Source of the DNA: Sphingomonas prati
GTDB lineage: Bacteria; Pseudomonadota; Alphaproteobacteria; Sphingomonadales; Sphingomonadaceae
Length of the DNA: 64,000 nucleotides
Assembly: GCF_014643515.1 (NCBI RefSeq)
Contig: NZ_BMJP01000001.1
Coordinates: 868,001 to 932,000 of the forward strand
Direction: 5' to 3'
In this document: positions 17,405-23,935 of the stretch, piece after piece
Numbering within the stretch: position 1 is the stretch's first letter
Layout of the letters: each line of letters starts with the position of its first letter
Notes under the pieces: generated by a model
What the model was told of the DNA's origin: nothing
Seen by the model: only the letters and a program-made list of their open reading frames with translations
Database searches by the model: none
Made by a program: the position numbers and the translations under genes

Positions 17405-17728
17405 ATGATGGAAGACGTCATGCTCCCCATCCTGATCGTCGGGATGCTCTTCATCGGCCTGCCCTGGCTGATCTTCCACTACATCACGCGGTGGAAACAG
17501 TCGGGCACGCTGACCGTGCAGGACGAGAACCTGATGGACGACCTGTACGAAACCGCACGGCGGCTGGACGACCGGCTGGCGACGATCGAACGGATCATCG
17601 CCGCCGACCATCCCGACTACCGCCTCGCCAGCCAGTCCGCGCCCGACCGCGATCTCCGCGATCGCGACATGCCGGACCGTGACTATCGCCGCGAAGACCA
17701 GGACCCCATCGGCAGCCGCCGCCGCTAA
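17405..17728 (+). CDS. pspB: Phage shock protein B
   Basis: Inner membrane partner of PspC that relays stress to PspA. One N-terminal membrane helix (LPILIVGMLFIGLPWLIFHY) is followed by WKQSGTLTVQDENLMDDLY and a coiled coil with RLATIERIIAADHPDYR, as in E. coli PspB. The C-terminal 30 residues are charged (DRDLRDRDMPDRDYRRED) and extend beyond the usual 75, giving 107. RLATIERI matches the C-terminal signature of the downstream small proteins. Confidence 0.9.
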   Translation: MMEDVMLPILIVGMLFIGLPWLIFHYITRWKQSGTLTVQDENLMDDLYETARRLDDRLATIERIIAADHPDYRLASQSAPDRDLRDRDMPDRDYRREDQDPIGSRRR

Positions 17729-17764
17729 GGCGCGCGCTTCACACCCCAGGAAAGGAAGACGCTC

Positions 17765-18148
17765 ATGTCCGCCCGCCGCACCACCTTCTACCTCGACAAG
17801 CGCAACAAGAAGGCCATGGGCGTCTGCGCCGGCCTTGCCGACTATACCGGCCTCGACGTCACTCTGATCCGCGTCGGCACCGTCCTGCTCACCGTGTTCG
17901 CGCTGGGGCCGCTCATGCCGATCGCCTATCTCGTGCTCGGCTGGATGGCGGACGACAAGCCGCGGGAATTCTACGGCGCCGACGCGCAGGAGGAGAAATT
18001 CTGGCAGCAGGTCCGGGCCAAGCCCAGCGCCTCGGTCCGCGACGTGCGCAGCCGCTTCCGCGACATCGACCGCCGCCTGGCCGACATCGAAACGCACGTG
18101 ACCAGCCAGAACACCCGCCTCGCCAACGAAATCGACGCGCTGCGCTGA
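17765..18148 (+). CDS. pspC: Phage shock protein C
   Basis: PspC-domain inner membrane sensor, 127 residues. FYLDKRNKKAMGVCAGLADYTGL-type residues then a hydrophobic region (VGTVLLTVFALGPLMPIAYLVLGWMA) form the PspC domain. The C-terminal half is a coiled coil, FRDIDRRLADIETHV, ending NEIDALR. That ending recurs almost unchanged at the ends of three of the next four proteins. Ribosome site AGGAAAG precedes the ATG; it is 36 bp after pspB. Confidence 0.93.
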   Translation: MSARRTTFYLDKRNKKAMGVCAGLADYTGLDVTLIRVGTVLLTVFALGPLMPIAYLVLGWMADDKPREFYGADAQEEKFWQQVRAKPSASVRDVRSRFRDIDRRLADIETHVTSQNTRLANEIDALR

Positions 18149-18177
18149 ACCAGCCGATCAAACGGGGGACCTAAGAC

Positions 18178-18483
18178 ATGCCGCTCAACACCATCGCATC
18201 CGCGCCCGCACCCGCACCGATGCCGCCCGAAGCCGCCTTCTTCCTCGGCCTGATCCTCGGGGTCATCGCGACCCTCCTCATCCAGGCCTACGGCCGCCGC
18301 AAGGCAAAGGTCGCGCAGACATCGTCCGCAATCGATACCCAGCGCGCGGTGGAACTGCTGTCGCAGGAAAACGAGCGGCAGGCCGATCGCACGCTGCGCC
18401 TCCAGGAACGGCTCGCCGTCCTCGAACGGATCGCCGTCGACCCGGCGACGCACACCGCCCGCGAGATCGAAGCGCTGCGCTGA
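18178..18483 (+). CDS. Small PspB-like membrane/coiled-coil protein 1
   Basis: 101 residues: one membrane helix (AAFFLGLILGVIATLLIQAY) after a Pro/Ala N-terminus, a basic stop-transfer RRKAK, and a coiled coil ending RLQERLAVLERIAVD, then AREIEALR at the C-terminus. The first part resembles the PspB coiled-coil end (RLATIERIIAADHP) and the last part the PspC end (ANEIDALR). 29 bp after pspC, same strand, so very probably in the sigma54 operon. Function unknown; a membrane-stress adaptor is inferred. Confidence 0.85.
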   Translation: MPLNTIASAPAPAPMPPEAAFFLGLILGVIATLLIQAYGRRKAKVAQTSSAIDTQRAVELLSQENERQADRTLRLQERLAVLERIAVDPATHTAREIEALR

Positions 18484-18513
18484 ACCCCGCGTCGCAGGAA
18501 ACAGGAGGCAGAA

Positions 18514-18798
18514 TTGGACAGAGAGAGTTTCATCATTGCCCTGGTCGCGATCGTCATGGTCGCCTGGGTTGTCGCCACCGCGATCCGCGCCAAGCACGGC
18601 TACCCGCTCACGGATGACTGGGGCAACACGGTCGACCGCAGCCTGCCCGATGCGGAACGGCGGTTCGACCTGCTCGGTGGGGAGAATGACCGGCTGAAGA
18701 ATCAGGTCCTGCGGCTGGAGGAACGCATCGCGGTTCTGGAACGCATCGCGACCGACGAAGGCGCCCGCCTGGGCCGCGAGATCGACGCACTCCGCTAG
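18514..18798 (+). CDS. Small PspB-like membrane/coiled-coil protein 2
   Basis: 94 residues from a TTG start that is well supported by AGGAGGC five bases upstream. An N-terminal membrane helix (FIIALVAIVMVAWVVATAI) is followed by a linker and a heptad region with RLEERIAVLERIATD, then GREIDALR. It is the closest relative of proteins 1 and 3 in its last 30 residues but not in its linker. 30 bp after the previous gene. Function unknown. Confidence 0.82.
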   Translation: MDRESFIIALVAIVMVAWVVATAIRAKHGYPLTDDWGNTVDRSLPDAERRFDLLGGENDRLKNQVLRLEERIAVLERIATDEGARLGREIDALR

Positions 18799-18844
18799 TC
18801 CCGGGCGCCAGGCGCCGGACCAACATTTAAAAAGGAATGAGACC

Positions 18845-19102
18845 ATGGGTGGCGGACAGATGATGGTGGTGCTGATCGTCCTGATCGCGTGCATCGCCGG
18901 CGTGATGAAGGCGAAATACCAGACGCGAAACTCCGGTGCCGACGCCGCAGCGCCACAGGACCGGATCGACACGCAGCTGCTGGCCGACGAGGTGCGCCGC
19001 CTGCGCGAGCGGGTCGCCGTGCTCGAACGGATCGCCACCGACGGCGAAGGCCCGTCCAAACTCGACCGCGAGATCGAGGCGCTGCGCCTCAAGGATCGCT
19101 GA
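18845..19102 (+). CDS. Small PspB-like membrane/coiled-coil protein 3
   Basis: 85 residues: a membrane helix at the very N-terminus (MMVVLIVLIACIAGVM), linker, then VRRLRERVAVLERIATD and DREIEALRLKDR. The same signature as proteins 1 and 2 with a five-residue extension. Ribosome site AAAGGAATG precedes the ATG. 46 bp after protein 2. No enzymatic motif. Function unknown. Confidence 0.82.
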   Translation: MGGGQMMVVLIVLIACIAGVMKAKYQTRNSGADAAAPQDRIDTQLLADEVRRLRERVAVLERIATDGEGPSKLDREIEALRLKDR

Positions 19103-19130
19103 CCCCTCACCCGCTTCAGGAGCCGTCCCG

Positions 19131-19364
19131 ATGAATGCCGATATGTCCATGTGGATCATCGCCGCCGTCGCCGCCCTTGCCGGCCTGGTCGTCATGACGC
19201 ACGCCGCACTGGTCGGCTGGCGCGGCTGGCTCGATCTCCGCCGGCTGGAGATCGAGGGTCGCCGCGAAACCGCCGCCCCCTCCTCCGGCGCCCGCATCGA
19301 AATCGCCGACCTGCGCGAACGGATTCGCAAGCTCGAGGCGATCGCCGCCGGGGTGGACCTTTAG
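19131..19364 (+). CDS. Small membrane/coiled-coil protein 4, diverged
   Basis: 77 residues: membrane helix WIIAAVAALAGLVVMTHAAL, a short basic stretch (RRLEIEGRRE), then RIEIADLRERIRKLEAIAAGVDL. The LRERIRKLEAIA part is equivalent to LRERVAVLERIA of the others, but the REIEALR end is missing. Start at ATG 19131 with CAGGAGCCG upstream. 28 bp after protein 3. It is the last small gene of the run; function unknown. Confidence 0.75.
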   Translation: MNADMSMWIIAAVAALAGLVVMTHAALVGWRGWLDLRRLEIEGRRETAAPSSGARIEIADLRERIRKLEAIAAGVDL

Positions 19365-19414
19365 TCCGGCGACAAGCCGTGGCCCTCGCCCGCCCGACCT
19401 GTTATCCGCGCCCC

Positions 19415-19828
19415 ATGACCGCACCCGCCACCTTGTCCGAAGCGCTGGAGGAATATGATTTCCTCGAAGGCGACGATCGCTACCGCATGCTGATCGACCT
19501 CGGCCGCGAACTCGCCCCGATGCCCGACGCGCTCAAGACCGACGCCACCCTCGTGCGCGGTTGCTCCGCCTCGGTCTGGGTCTACCCGACTGACCAGGAC
19601 GGGCAACTGCACTTCCTCGCGGACTCGAACGCCGCGATCACCAAGGGCATCATCGCGCTCGTCCTGCTCGCCGTCCAGGACCGCCCCGCCGCCGACATCG
19701 CCCAAACCGACATCGCCGCCGAACTCGCCCCCTTCGACCTGTCCCGCCAGCTCAGCTCGAACCGCACCCAGGGCATCCCCAACATGATCGCCCTGATCCG
19801 CGAAACCGCGGAACGCTACGCGGACTGA
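19415..19828 (+). CDS. sufE: Cysteine desulfuration protein SufE
   Basis: Takes persulfide sulfur from a SufS-type desulfurase for Fe-S cluster assembly; 137 residues, cytosolic. The active Cys is in LVRGCSASVWV, the family motif; YRMLIDLGRELAPMPDAL and SNRTQGIPNMIALI are also typical. It begins 50 bp after the last psp-linked gene on the same strand, so read-through from the psp operon is possible but not shown. No suf operon is in the window. Confidence 0.93.
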   Translation: MTAPATLSEALEEYDFLEGDDRYRMLIDLGRELAPMPDALKTDATLVRGCSASVWVYPTDQDGQLHFLADSNAAITKGIIALVLLAVQDRPAADIAQTDIAAELAPFDLSRQLSSNRTQGIPNMIALIRETAERYAD

Positions 19829-19841
19829 GGCAGGCAGCCCG

Positions 19842-19922
19842 TTCCCCGCGGACGCGGGGTCCAGCTAAGTTAAATAACGCAGCACCTGAGACAAACTGGA
19901 TCCCCGCGTCCGCGGGGATACG
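19842..19922. repeat. Palindromic repeat B, copy 2
   Basis: Inverted arms CCCCGCGGACGCGGGG and CCCCGCGTCCGCGGGG, each with the GTCCAG/CTGGAT flank seen in the copy at 3826. The 35-bp centre is AT-rich and not shared with copy 1. It starts 13 bp past the sufE stop. Confidence 0.78.
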
Positions 19923-19965
19923 AAGAGGGCGCGAGACCGCGAAAACACCAAACCGAAGCACCAAA

Positions 19966-20032
19966 GTTCCCCGGCGAAGGCCGGGGCCTAGGTGAAACGG
20001 TAGCGGCTAGACTCCGGCCTCCGCCGGGGAAC
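19966..20032. repeat. Palindromic repeat A, copy 2, entering a gene
   Basis: Same 67-bp length and loop start as the copy at 3732, with several arm mismatches. Its right arm covers the last eight sense codons and the stop of the ferredoxin-like gene at 20007, so the repeat supplies the C-terminus of that protein. Confidence 0.82.
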
Positions 20033-20357
20033 GGTTCGGGGCGGGTGCAACGGTTTCAATCCCAAACCCAAGTCGCTCCACCACAGCAGCAACCTCGGCC
20101 CCAGCTTCAACCAGCAACCAATCCCCCGGCCGCCGCCCATCGACCACCACCACCGCCCGCTTCGGGCAAACCTTCAGGCAATCCACCTCGACCACGCCGA
20201 CCGCAGCCTTCCGCCCCTTGCCCCCGCCCAAGGCGGCCCGCAAAACCTTCGCCAACGGCCGATCCCCATCGGCCCCGAACCCACCATCCAGCTTGCGCGA
20301 ACATTTCCGGCAGACCAGCACAGCCGCGGTCCAGTCCGCGCGCACATTGTCCTTCAT
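20007..20357 (-). CDS. [2Fe-2S] ferredoxin-like small protein
   Basis: 116 residues with four Cys in the pattern VCRKCSRK near residue 16 and DCLKVCPKRAVVVV near residue 60, like the thioredoxin-fold [2Fe-2S] ferredoxins (CxxxxC-type variants). It is probably a small cytosolic electron carrier. The ATG overlaps the stop of the upstream J-domain gene (ATGA), so the pair is cotranscribed. The final residues (NRSPAEAGV) are encoded by repeat A, so the natural C-terminus may have been altered. Confidence 0.78.
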   Translation of the reverse strand: MKDNVRADWTAAVLVCRKCSRKLDGGFGADGDRPLAKVLRAALGGGKGRKAAVGVVEVDCLKVCPKRAVVVVDGRRPGDWLLVEAGAEVAAVVERLGFGIETVAPAPNRSPAEAGV

Positions 20358-20902
20358 CGTGCCGGCTTCGCCTGCGCCTGCTCACGCCGCTCGTCGGCGG
20401 CGCGCAACACTTCGTACGCAGTCTGCACCGCCTGAAACCGCTCGGCGGCAGCTGGATCGTTCGGGTTCACATCCGGATGGTTCGCCTTGGCGAGCTTCCG
20501 CCAAGCCGCCTTCACCGCATCCGCCTCGACGTCCGGGTCGAGCCCCAGCACTTCCAGCGCGCGCAGTTCGTCGCGCGACCGGCTGCCGTCGCCCGACCCG
20601 CCCCAGCCATAATGCGACGCCTCGGCATAACCCGACGCCGTCCCGCGCTCGGCCTTCTCGCGCGCCGCCGCTTCTTCTGCGGACAACCCTTCGAAATAAT
20701 TCCAGCCGCGGTTGTACTCGCCCGCATGTTCCTCGCAGAAATACCAGCGTTCCGGGCTGTTCGGGGACTTCGGCGCAGGTCGATCGCCGGGCCGCGTGCA
20801 GCCGTCGCGGTCGCACATCCGGACCTGCGTGGCACCGCGCTCGCCGCCATAGCTGCGCCAGCGGGGAAAGCCCCAGTCGTTCGATCGAGACGTTCCTGCC
20901 AT
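20354..20902 (-). CDS. J-domain protein with N-terminal Cys/His motif
   Basis: 182 residues. A C-terminal J domain (about 113-175) contains ALEVLGLDPDVEADAVKAAW, the essential HPD in ANHPDVNPND and the helix AAAERFQAVQTAYEVL, so it should stimulate a DnaK. The N-terminal 60 residues carry CDRDGC and FCEEH, a possible metal-binding knuckle, followed by NRGWNYFEGL. It lacks the Gly/Phe and zinc-repeat regions of DnaJ, so it is a specialised co-chaperone. This architecture is common in sphingomonads; its client is unknown. The partner gene encodes a [2Fe-2S] protein. Confidence 0.88.
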   Translation of the reverse strand: MAGTSRSNDWGFPRWRSYGGERGATQVRMCDRDGCTRPGDRPAPKSPNSPERWYFCEEHAGEYNRGWNYFEGLSAEEAAAREKAERGTASGYAEASHYGWGGSGDGSRSRDELRALEVLGLDPDVEADAVKAAWRKLAKANHPDVNPNDPAAAERFQAVQTAYEVLRAADERREQAQAKPAR

Positions 20903-20958
20903 GCCGCTAACCTAGGGCTGCACGGCCCCCGCCACCATGGCCGGGCCGGAATAAAGTG

Positions 20959-21325
20959 CCAGAGGGCCTGTAAGCCGGGTTCTGTCCACCACCGCCCGAA
21001 GGCGACGGATGGGCGACCATTCCTCTAGGACCACGGTTGCCCGCGGCCTCCAGCGACCAACCCGGACGACGGGGCGAAGCAGCCCATATGCCGTCCCTAT
21101 TCGGTCTTGCTCCCGGTGGGGTTTGCCGTGCCGTTCCGGTTACCCGGTCCGCGGTGCGCTCTTACCGCACCGTTTCGCCCTGACCCGGCCGAAGCGCGGG
21201 CGGTCTGTTTTCTGTGGCACTGTCCCTAAGATCGCTCTCGCCGGGCGTTACCCGGCACCGTTGCTCCTTGGAGCCCGGACTTTCCTCCCGTGCACGAATG
21301 CACCGGCGGCCGCCCGGCCCTCTGA
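20959..21325 (-). ncRNA. rnpB: RNase P RNA (M1 RNA)
   Basis: Catalytic RNA that matures tRNA 5' ends. On the minus strand the conserved GAGGAAAGTCCGGGCTCC block (complement at about 21271-21288) is near the 5' end, and GACAGAACCCGGCTTA is at the 3' end (complement near 20972-20987). The closing P1 helix pairs GGCCCTCT-type sequences at both ends (20961-20968 with 21316-21323). About 367 nt, bacterial type A. The ends are estimated from P1. Confidence 0.95.
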
Positions 21326-21333
21326 CGCGGCCG

Positions 21334-22029
21334 CTATTGCGGCAACGCCGCGCCTGTGTCCAGCAGCAGCGCCAGCAGGATCGCGCGGCATTCCCCGTCC
21401 GCCACCCCGTCCACCGTCTCCGGCCGGAACCGCCGCTGGAACGCGCGCACCGCCGCCGGCCCGTCCGCCACGTCATATCCGAACCGTTCCAACGCGACCA
21501 GGAACCCGCCCGGCGTCCAGTGCGGATCGCGGAACGCGAGCTTCGGCCGCGCCACCGCCAGCCGATGTCGTTCGAACCGCCGCCAGTCGAACAGCTCGCC
21601 CGGGTCCTCCTTGCGCGCCGGCGCGATGTCGGAATGGCCCACCACATTCACCGGTGCGATTCCGTGCCGCGCGACGATATCGGCCACCAGCGGAACCAAC
21701 CTGTCCATCTGCGCCGCGGGAAACGGGCGATAGCCATACTCATGCCCCGGATTGACGATCTCGATCCCGATGCTGATCGCGTTGACGTCGACCGCCCCGC
21801 GCCAGAACGACCGCCCGGCATGCCAGGCCCGATCCGCCTCATCGACCAGTTGGTAGAGCGTCCCGTCCTCGTCGAGGACATAATGCGCGGACACCTTCGC
21901 CTCCGGATCGCACAGCCGCGCGATCGCCGACTCCGCATCCCTCATCCCGGTATAATGCAGCACCAGCATCGATACGTCCGCATCACGCGCATCGAAATTG
22001 GGCGACGGGCGGCGGATCGGGTCTGGCAT
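21334..22029 (-). CDS. N-acetylmuramoyl-L-alanine amidase, AmiD-like
   Basis: Zinc amidase of the Amidase_2 family, about 231 residues. Zinc ligands are in VLHYTG and the paired motif VGHSDIAPARKEDPG; AHYVLDEDGTLYQLVD and the Trp-His of DRAWHAG are also conserved. The last 70 residues look like a peptidoglycan-binding helix domain (AVRAFQRRFRPETVDG). No clear signal peptide or lipobox is seen, so it may be cytosolic and act in recycling, as AmpD does. I used the ATG at 22029; an ATG five codons upstream is possible. rnpB lies directly downstream. Confidence 0.9.
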   Translation of the reverse strand: MPDPIRRPSPNFDARDADVSMLVLHYTGMRDAESAIARLCDPEAKVSAHYVLDEDGTLYQLVDEADRAWHAGRSFWRGAVDVNAISIGIEIVNPGHEYGYRPFPAAQMDRLVPLVADIVARHGIAPVNVVGHSDIAPARKEDPGELFDWRRFERHRLAVARPKLAFRDPHWTPGGFLVALERFGYDVADGPAAVRAFQRRFRPETVDGVADGECRAILLALLLDTGAALPQ

Positions 22030-22088
22030 GGCATCGTCTCGCAATCACGGCGTCGGGTACCCCTAGCATCCCGCCGCACGCCGCGCCG

Positions 22089-22901
22089 TCAACCCTGCGA
22101 CGCAGGAACCGGCCGCTGGAACCCAGCCTCGGCCACGAACGCGGCCGACCCGGCCATCGTCTCGCCCGCCCCCAGCATGACGAAACCGTCCGGCGCGATC
22201 GCCCGCGCCAGCCGCTGCACCGCCCGCCGCCGCACGTCATTCGCGAAACGGCTCAGCACGTTGCGGCACAGGATGATGTCGAACGTCCCCGGCAGCGGTG
22301 CCGTGTCCAGCAGGCTCAGCGTGTGGAACCTGACGCTGTCCCGCAACGCCGCCCGCACCCGCCACGCATCCCCGTCACGCACCAACCACGCCGCCGCCCG
22401 GTCCGGCGACAAACCGCGACCGACCTCGAATTCGGCATACCGCCCCGCCCGCGCCTGCTCGATCGCCCCGCGCGACACGTCGGTTGCGACGATATCGACC
22501 TGCCAGCCATCCAGTTCGGCGTTCTCCGCCAGCGCCATCGCCACGGAATAGGCCTCCTGCCCAGTCGAACAGCCGGCGGACCAGATTCGCAGTGCGCGGT
22601 CTGGCCGCGCAGCCATCACCCGCGGCACCACAATATCGCTCAGCTGCGCAAAGCATTCCGGATCACGAAAGAAACTCGTCTCGCCGTTCAGCAGCGCCTC
22701 GATCACCGCGTCGGACAGCGCCGGATCGCGCCCGCCCGCCACCGCCGCCGCGACCGCATCCGCACTGCCGAACCCGTGCGCGCGGACCAACGTGTCGAGC
22801 GCAACCTCCAGCCGTCCCTGCTCCGCGGGCGGCAGCAACTGCCCCGTCCGCTGTTCCAAAATGCCCGCGAACATCCGTGCGCTGGCTGGACTTATTTCCA
22901 T
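22089..22901 (-). CDS. cheR: CheR-type protein-glutamate methyltransferase
   Basis: AdoMet-dependent methyltransferase, 270 residues. LNGETSFFRDPECFAQL is the CheR N-terminal signature, RIWSAGCSTGQEAYSVAM is the AdoMet loop, and FDIILCRNVL is the conserved catalytic-domain strand. No cheA, cheW, cheB or receptor gene is nearby, so it is an orphan here. It may serve a chemotaxis system elsewhere or another signalling receptor. A CtrA-like sequence lies 47 bp upstream of its start. Confidence 0.9.
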   Translation of the reverse strand: MEISPASARMFAGILEQRTGQLLPPAEQGRLEVALDTLVRAHGFGSADAVAAAVAGGRDPALSDAVIEALLNGETSFFRDPECFAQLSDIVVPRVMAARPDRALRIWSAGCSTGQEAYSVAMALAENAELDGWQVDIVATDVSRGAIEQARAGRYAEFEVGRGLSPDRAAAWLVRDGDAWRVRAALRDSVRFHTLSLLDTAPLPGTFDIILCRNVLSRFANDVRRRAVQRLARAIAPDGFVMLGAGETMAGSAAFVAEAGFQRPVPASQG

Positions 22902-22947
22902 GAGGCGACCCTTTCCTCGAATCTCCCTCCGGCTTGGCAGCGTCTGG

Positions 22948-22962
22948 TTAAGTTGGCGTTAG
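22948..22962. promoter_or_regulatory. Possible CtrA-like site between cheR and ku
   Basis: TTAAGTTGGCGTTAG matches TTAA-N7-TTAA with one mismatch. It sits in the divergent space, 47 bp before cheR and 70 bp before ku. CtrA often controls motility and chemotaxis genes in alphaproteobacteria, so cheR is the likelier target. Evidence is one near-match only. Confidence 0.35.
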
Positions 22963-23031
22963 CCCGTGACGGAACCGCGGCGTCGTCTGCGGATTGAGTC
23001 GGCGCTGGAACGATTTAGGGGGGACGGGACG

Positions 23032-23934
23032 ATGGCCGCACGCGCCTATTGGCAGGGTCAGATCAGGCTCGCACTTGTCTCGATCCCGGTCGAGATTTTC
23101 TCCGCGACCAAGAGCGGCGCGACCGTCGCTTTTCACCAGATTCACGAACCGTCCGGCAAGCGGATCAAGTACGAGAAAGTCGTGCCCGGCATCGGCCCGG
23201 TCGACACCGACGAGATCCTCAAGGGCTTCGAGTACAAGAAGGGCGAATATGTCCTGCTCGACGAGGAGGAGATCGAGGGCGTCAAGCTCGAGTCCAAGAA
23301 GACGCTCGAACTCACCCAGTTCGTCGACGCGCATGAGATCGACGCGATCTATTTCGACAAGCCCTACTATGTCGTCCCCGCCGACGACCTTGCGGAGGAA
23401 GCGTTCATCGTGCTGCGCGAGGCGTTGCGCGCGCGCAAGAAGGTCGGCCTCGGCCAGCTCGCGATGCGCGGCCGCGAATATGTCATCAGCCTGAAGCCCT
23501 GCGGCCGTGGGCTCGTACTCGAAACGCTGCGCTACACGGACGAGGTCAACAAGGCCGCCTCCTACTTCCGCGATATCGACGATGCCAAACCCGACGCCGA
23601 CCTGCTCGACCTGGCCACCACGCTGATCGACAAGAAGACCGCGCCGTTCGACGCGACCGAGTTCCACAACCGCTACGTCGATGCGCTGCGCGACCTGATC
23701 GAGCGTAAGAAGGAGAGCAAGGAAACCCGTATCGTCGAGGAACCCGAGGACACCGCAGCGCCCAAGGGCAGCAACGTCGTCGACCTGATGGCCGCGCTGA
23801 AGAAGTCGCTCGACCGCAGCGGCGGCGGCGCGAAACCCGCCGCCAAGAAGGCTCCCGCAAAGAAGGCCGCGGAAAAGGACGAGGCGGACGACGACAAGCC
23901 GGCGCGCAAGGCGCCTGCACGTAAACGCGCCTGA
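23032..23934 (+). CDS. ku: Non-homologous end-joining protein Ku
   Basis: Homodimeric ring protein that binds DNA ends and recruits LigD; 300 residues. MAARAYWQGQIRLALVSIPV and FHQIHEPSGKRIKYEKVVPG are hallmark N-terminal blocks, and KPYYVVPADDLAEEAF and EYVISLKPCGRGLVLETLRY follow. The C-terminal 50 residues are Lys/Ala-rich (KPAAKKAPAKKAAEKDE), as in DNA-binding Ku tails. ligD begins two bases after the stop codon, so the two are one operon. Start set at ATG 23032 after GGGACGGGAC. Confidence 0.97.
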   Translation: MAARAYWQGQIRLALVSIPVEIFSATKSGATVAFHQIHEPSGKRIKYEKVVPGIGPVDTDEILKGFEYKKGEYVLLDEEEIEGVKLESKKTLELTQFVDAHEIDAIYFDKPYYVVPADDLAEEAFIVLREALRARKKVGLGQLAMRGREYVISLKPCGRGLVLETLRYTDEVNKAASYFRDIDDAKPDADLLDLATTLIDKKTAPFDATEFHNRYVDALRDLIERKKESKETRIVEEPEDTAAPKGSNVVDLMAALKKSLDRSGGGAKPAAKKAPAKKAAEKDEADDDKPARKAPARKRA

Positions 23935-23935
23935 C

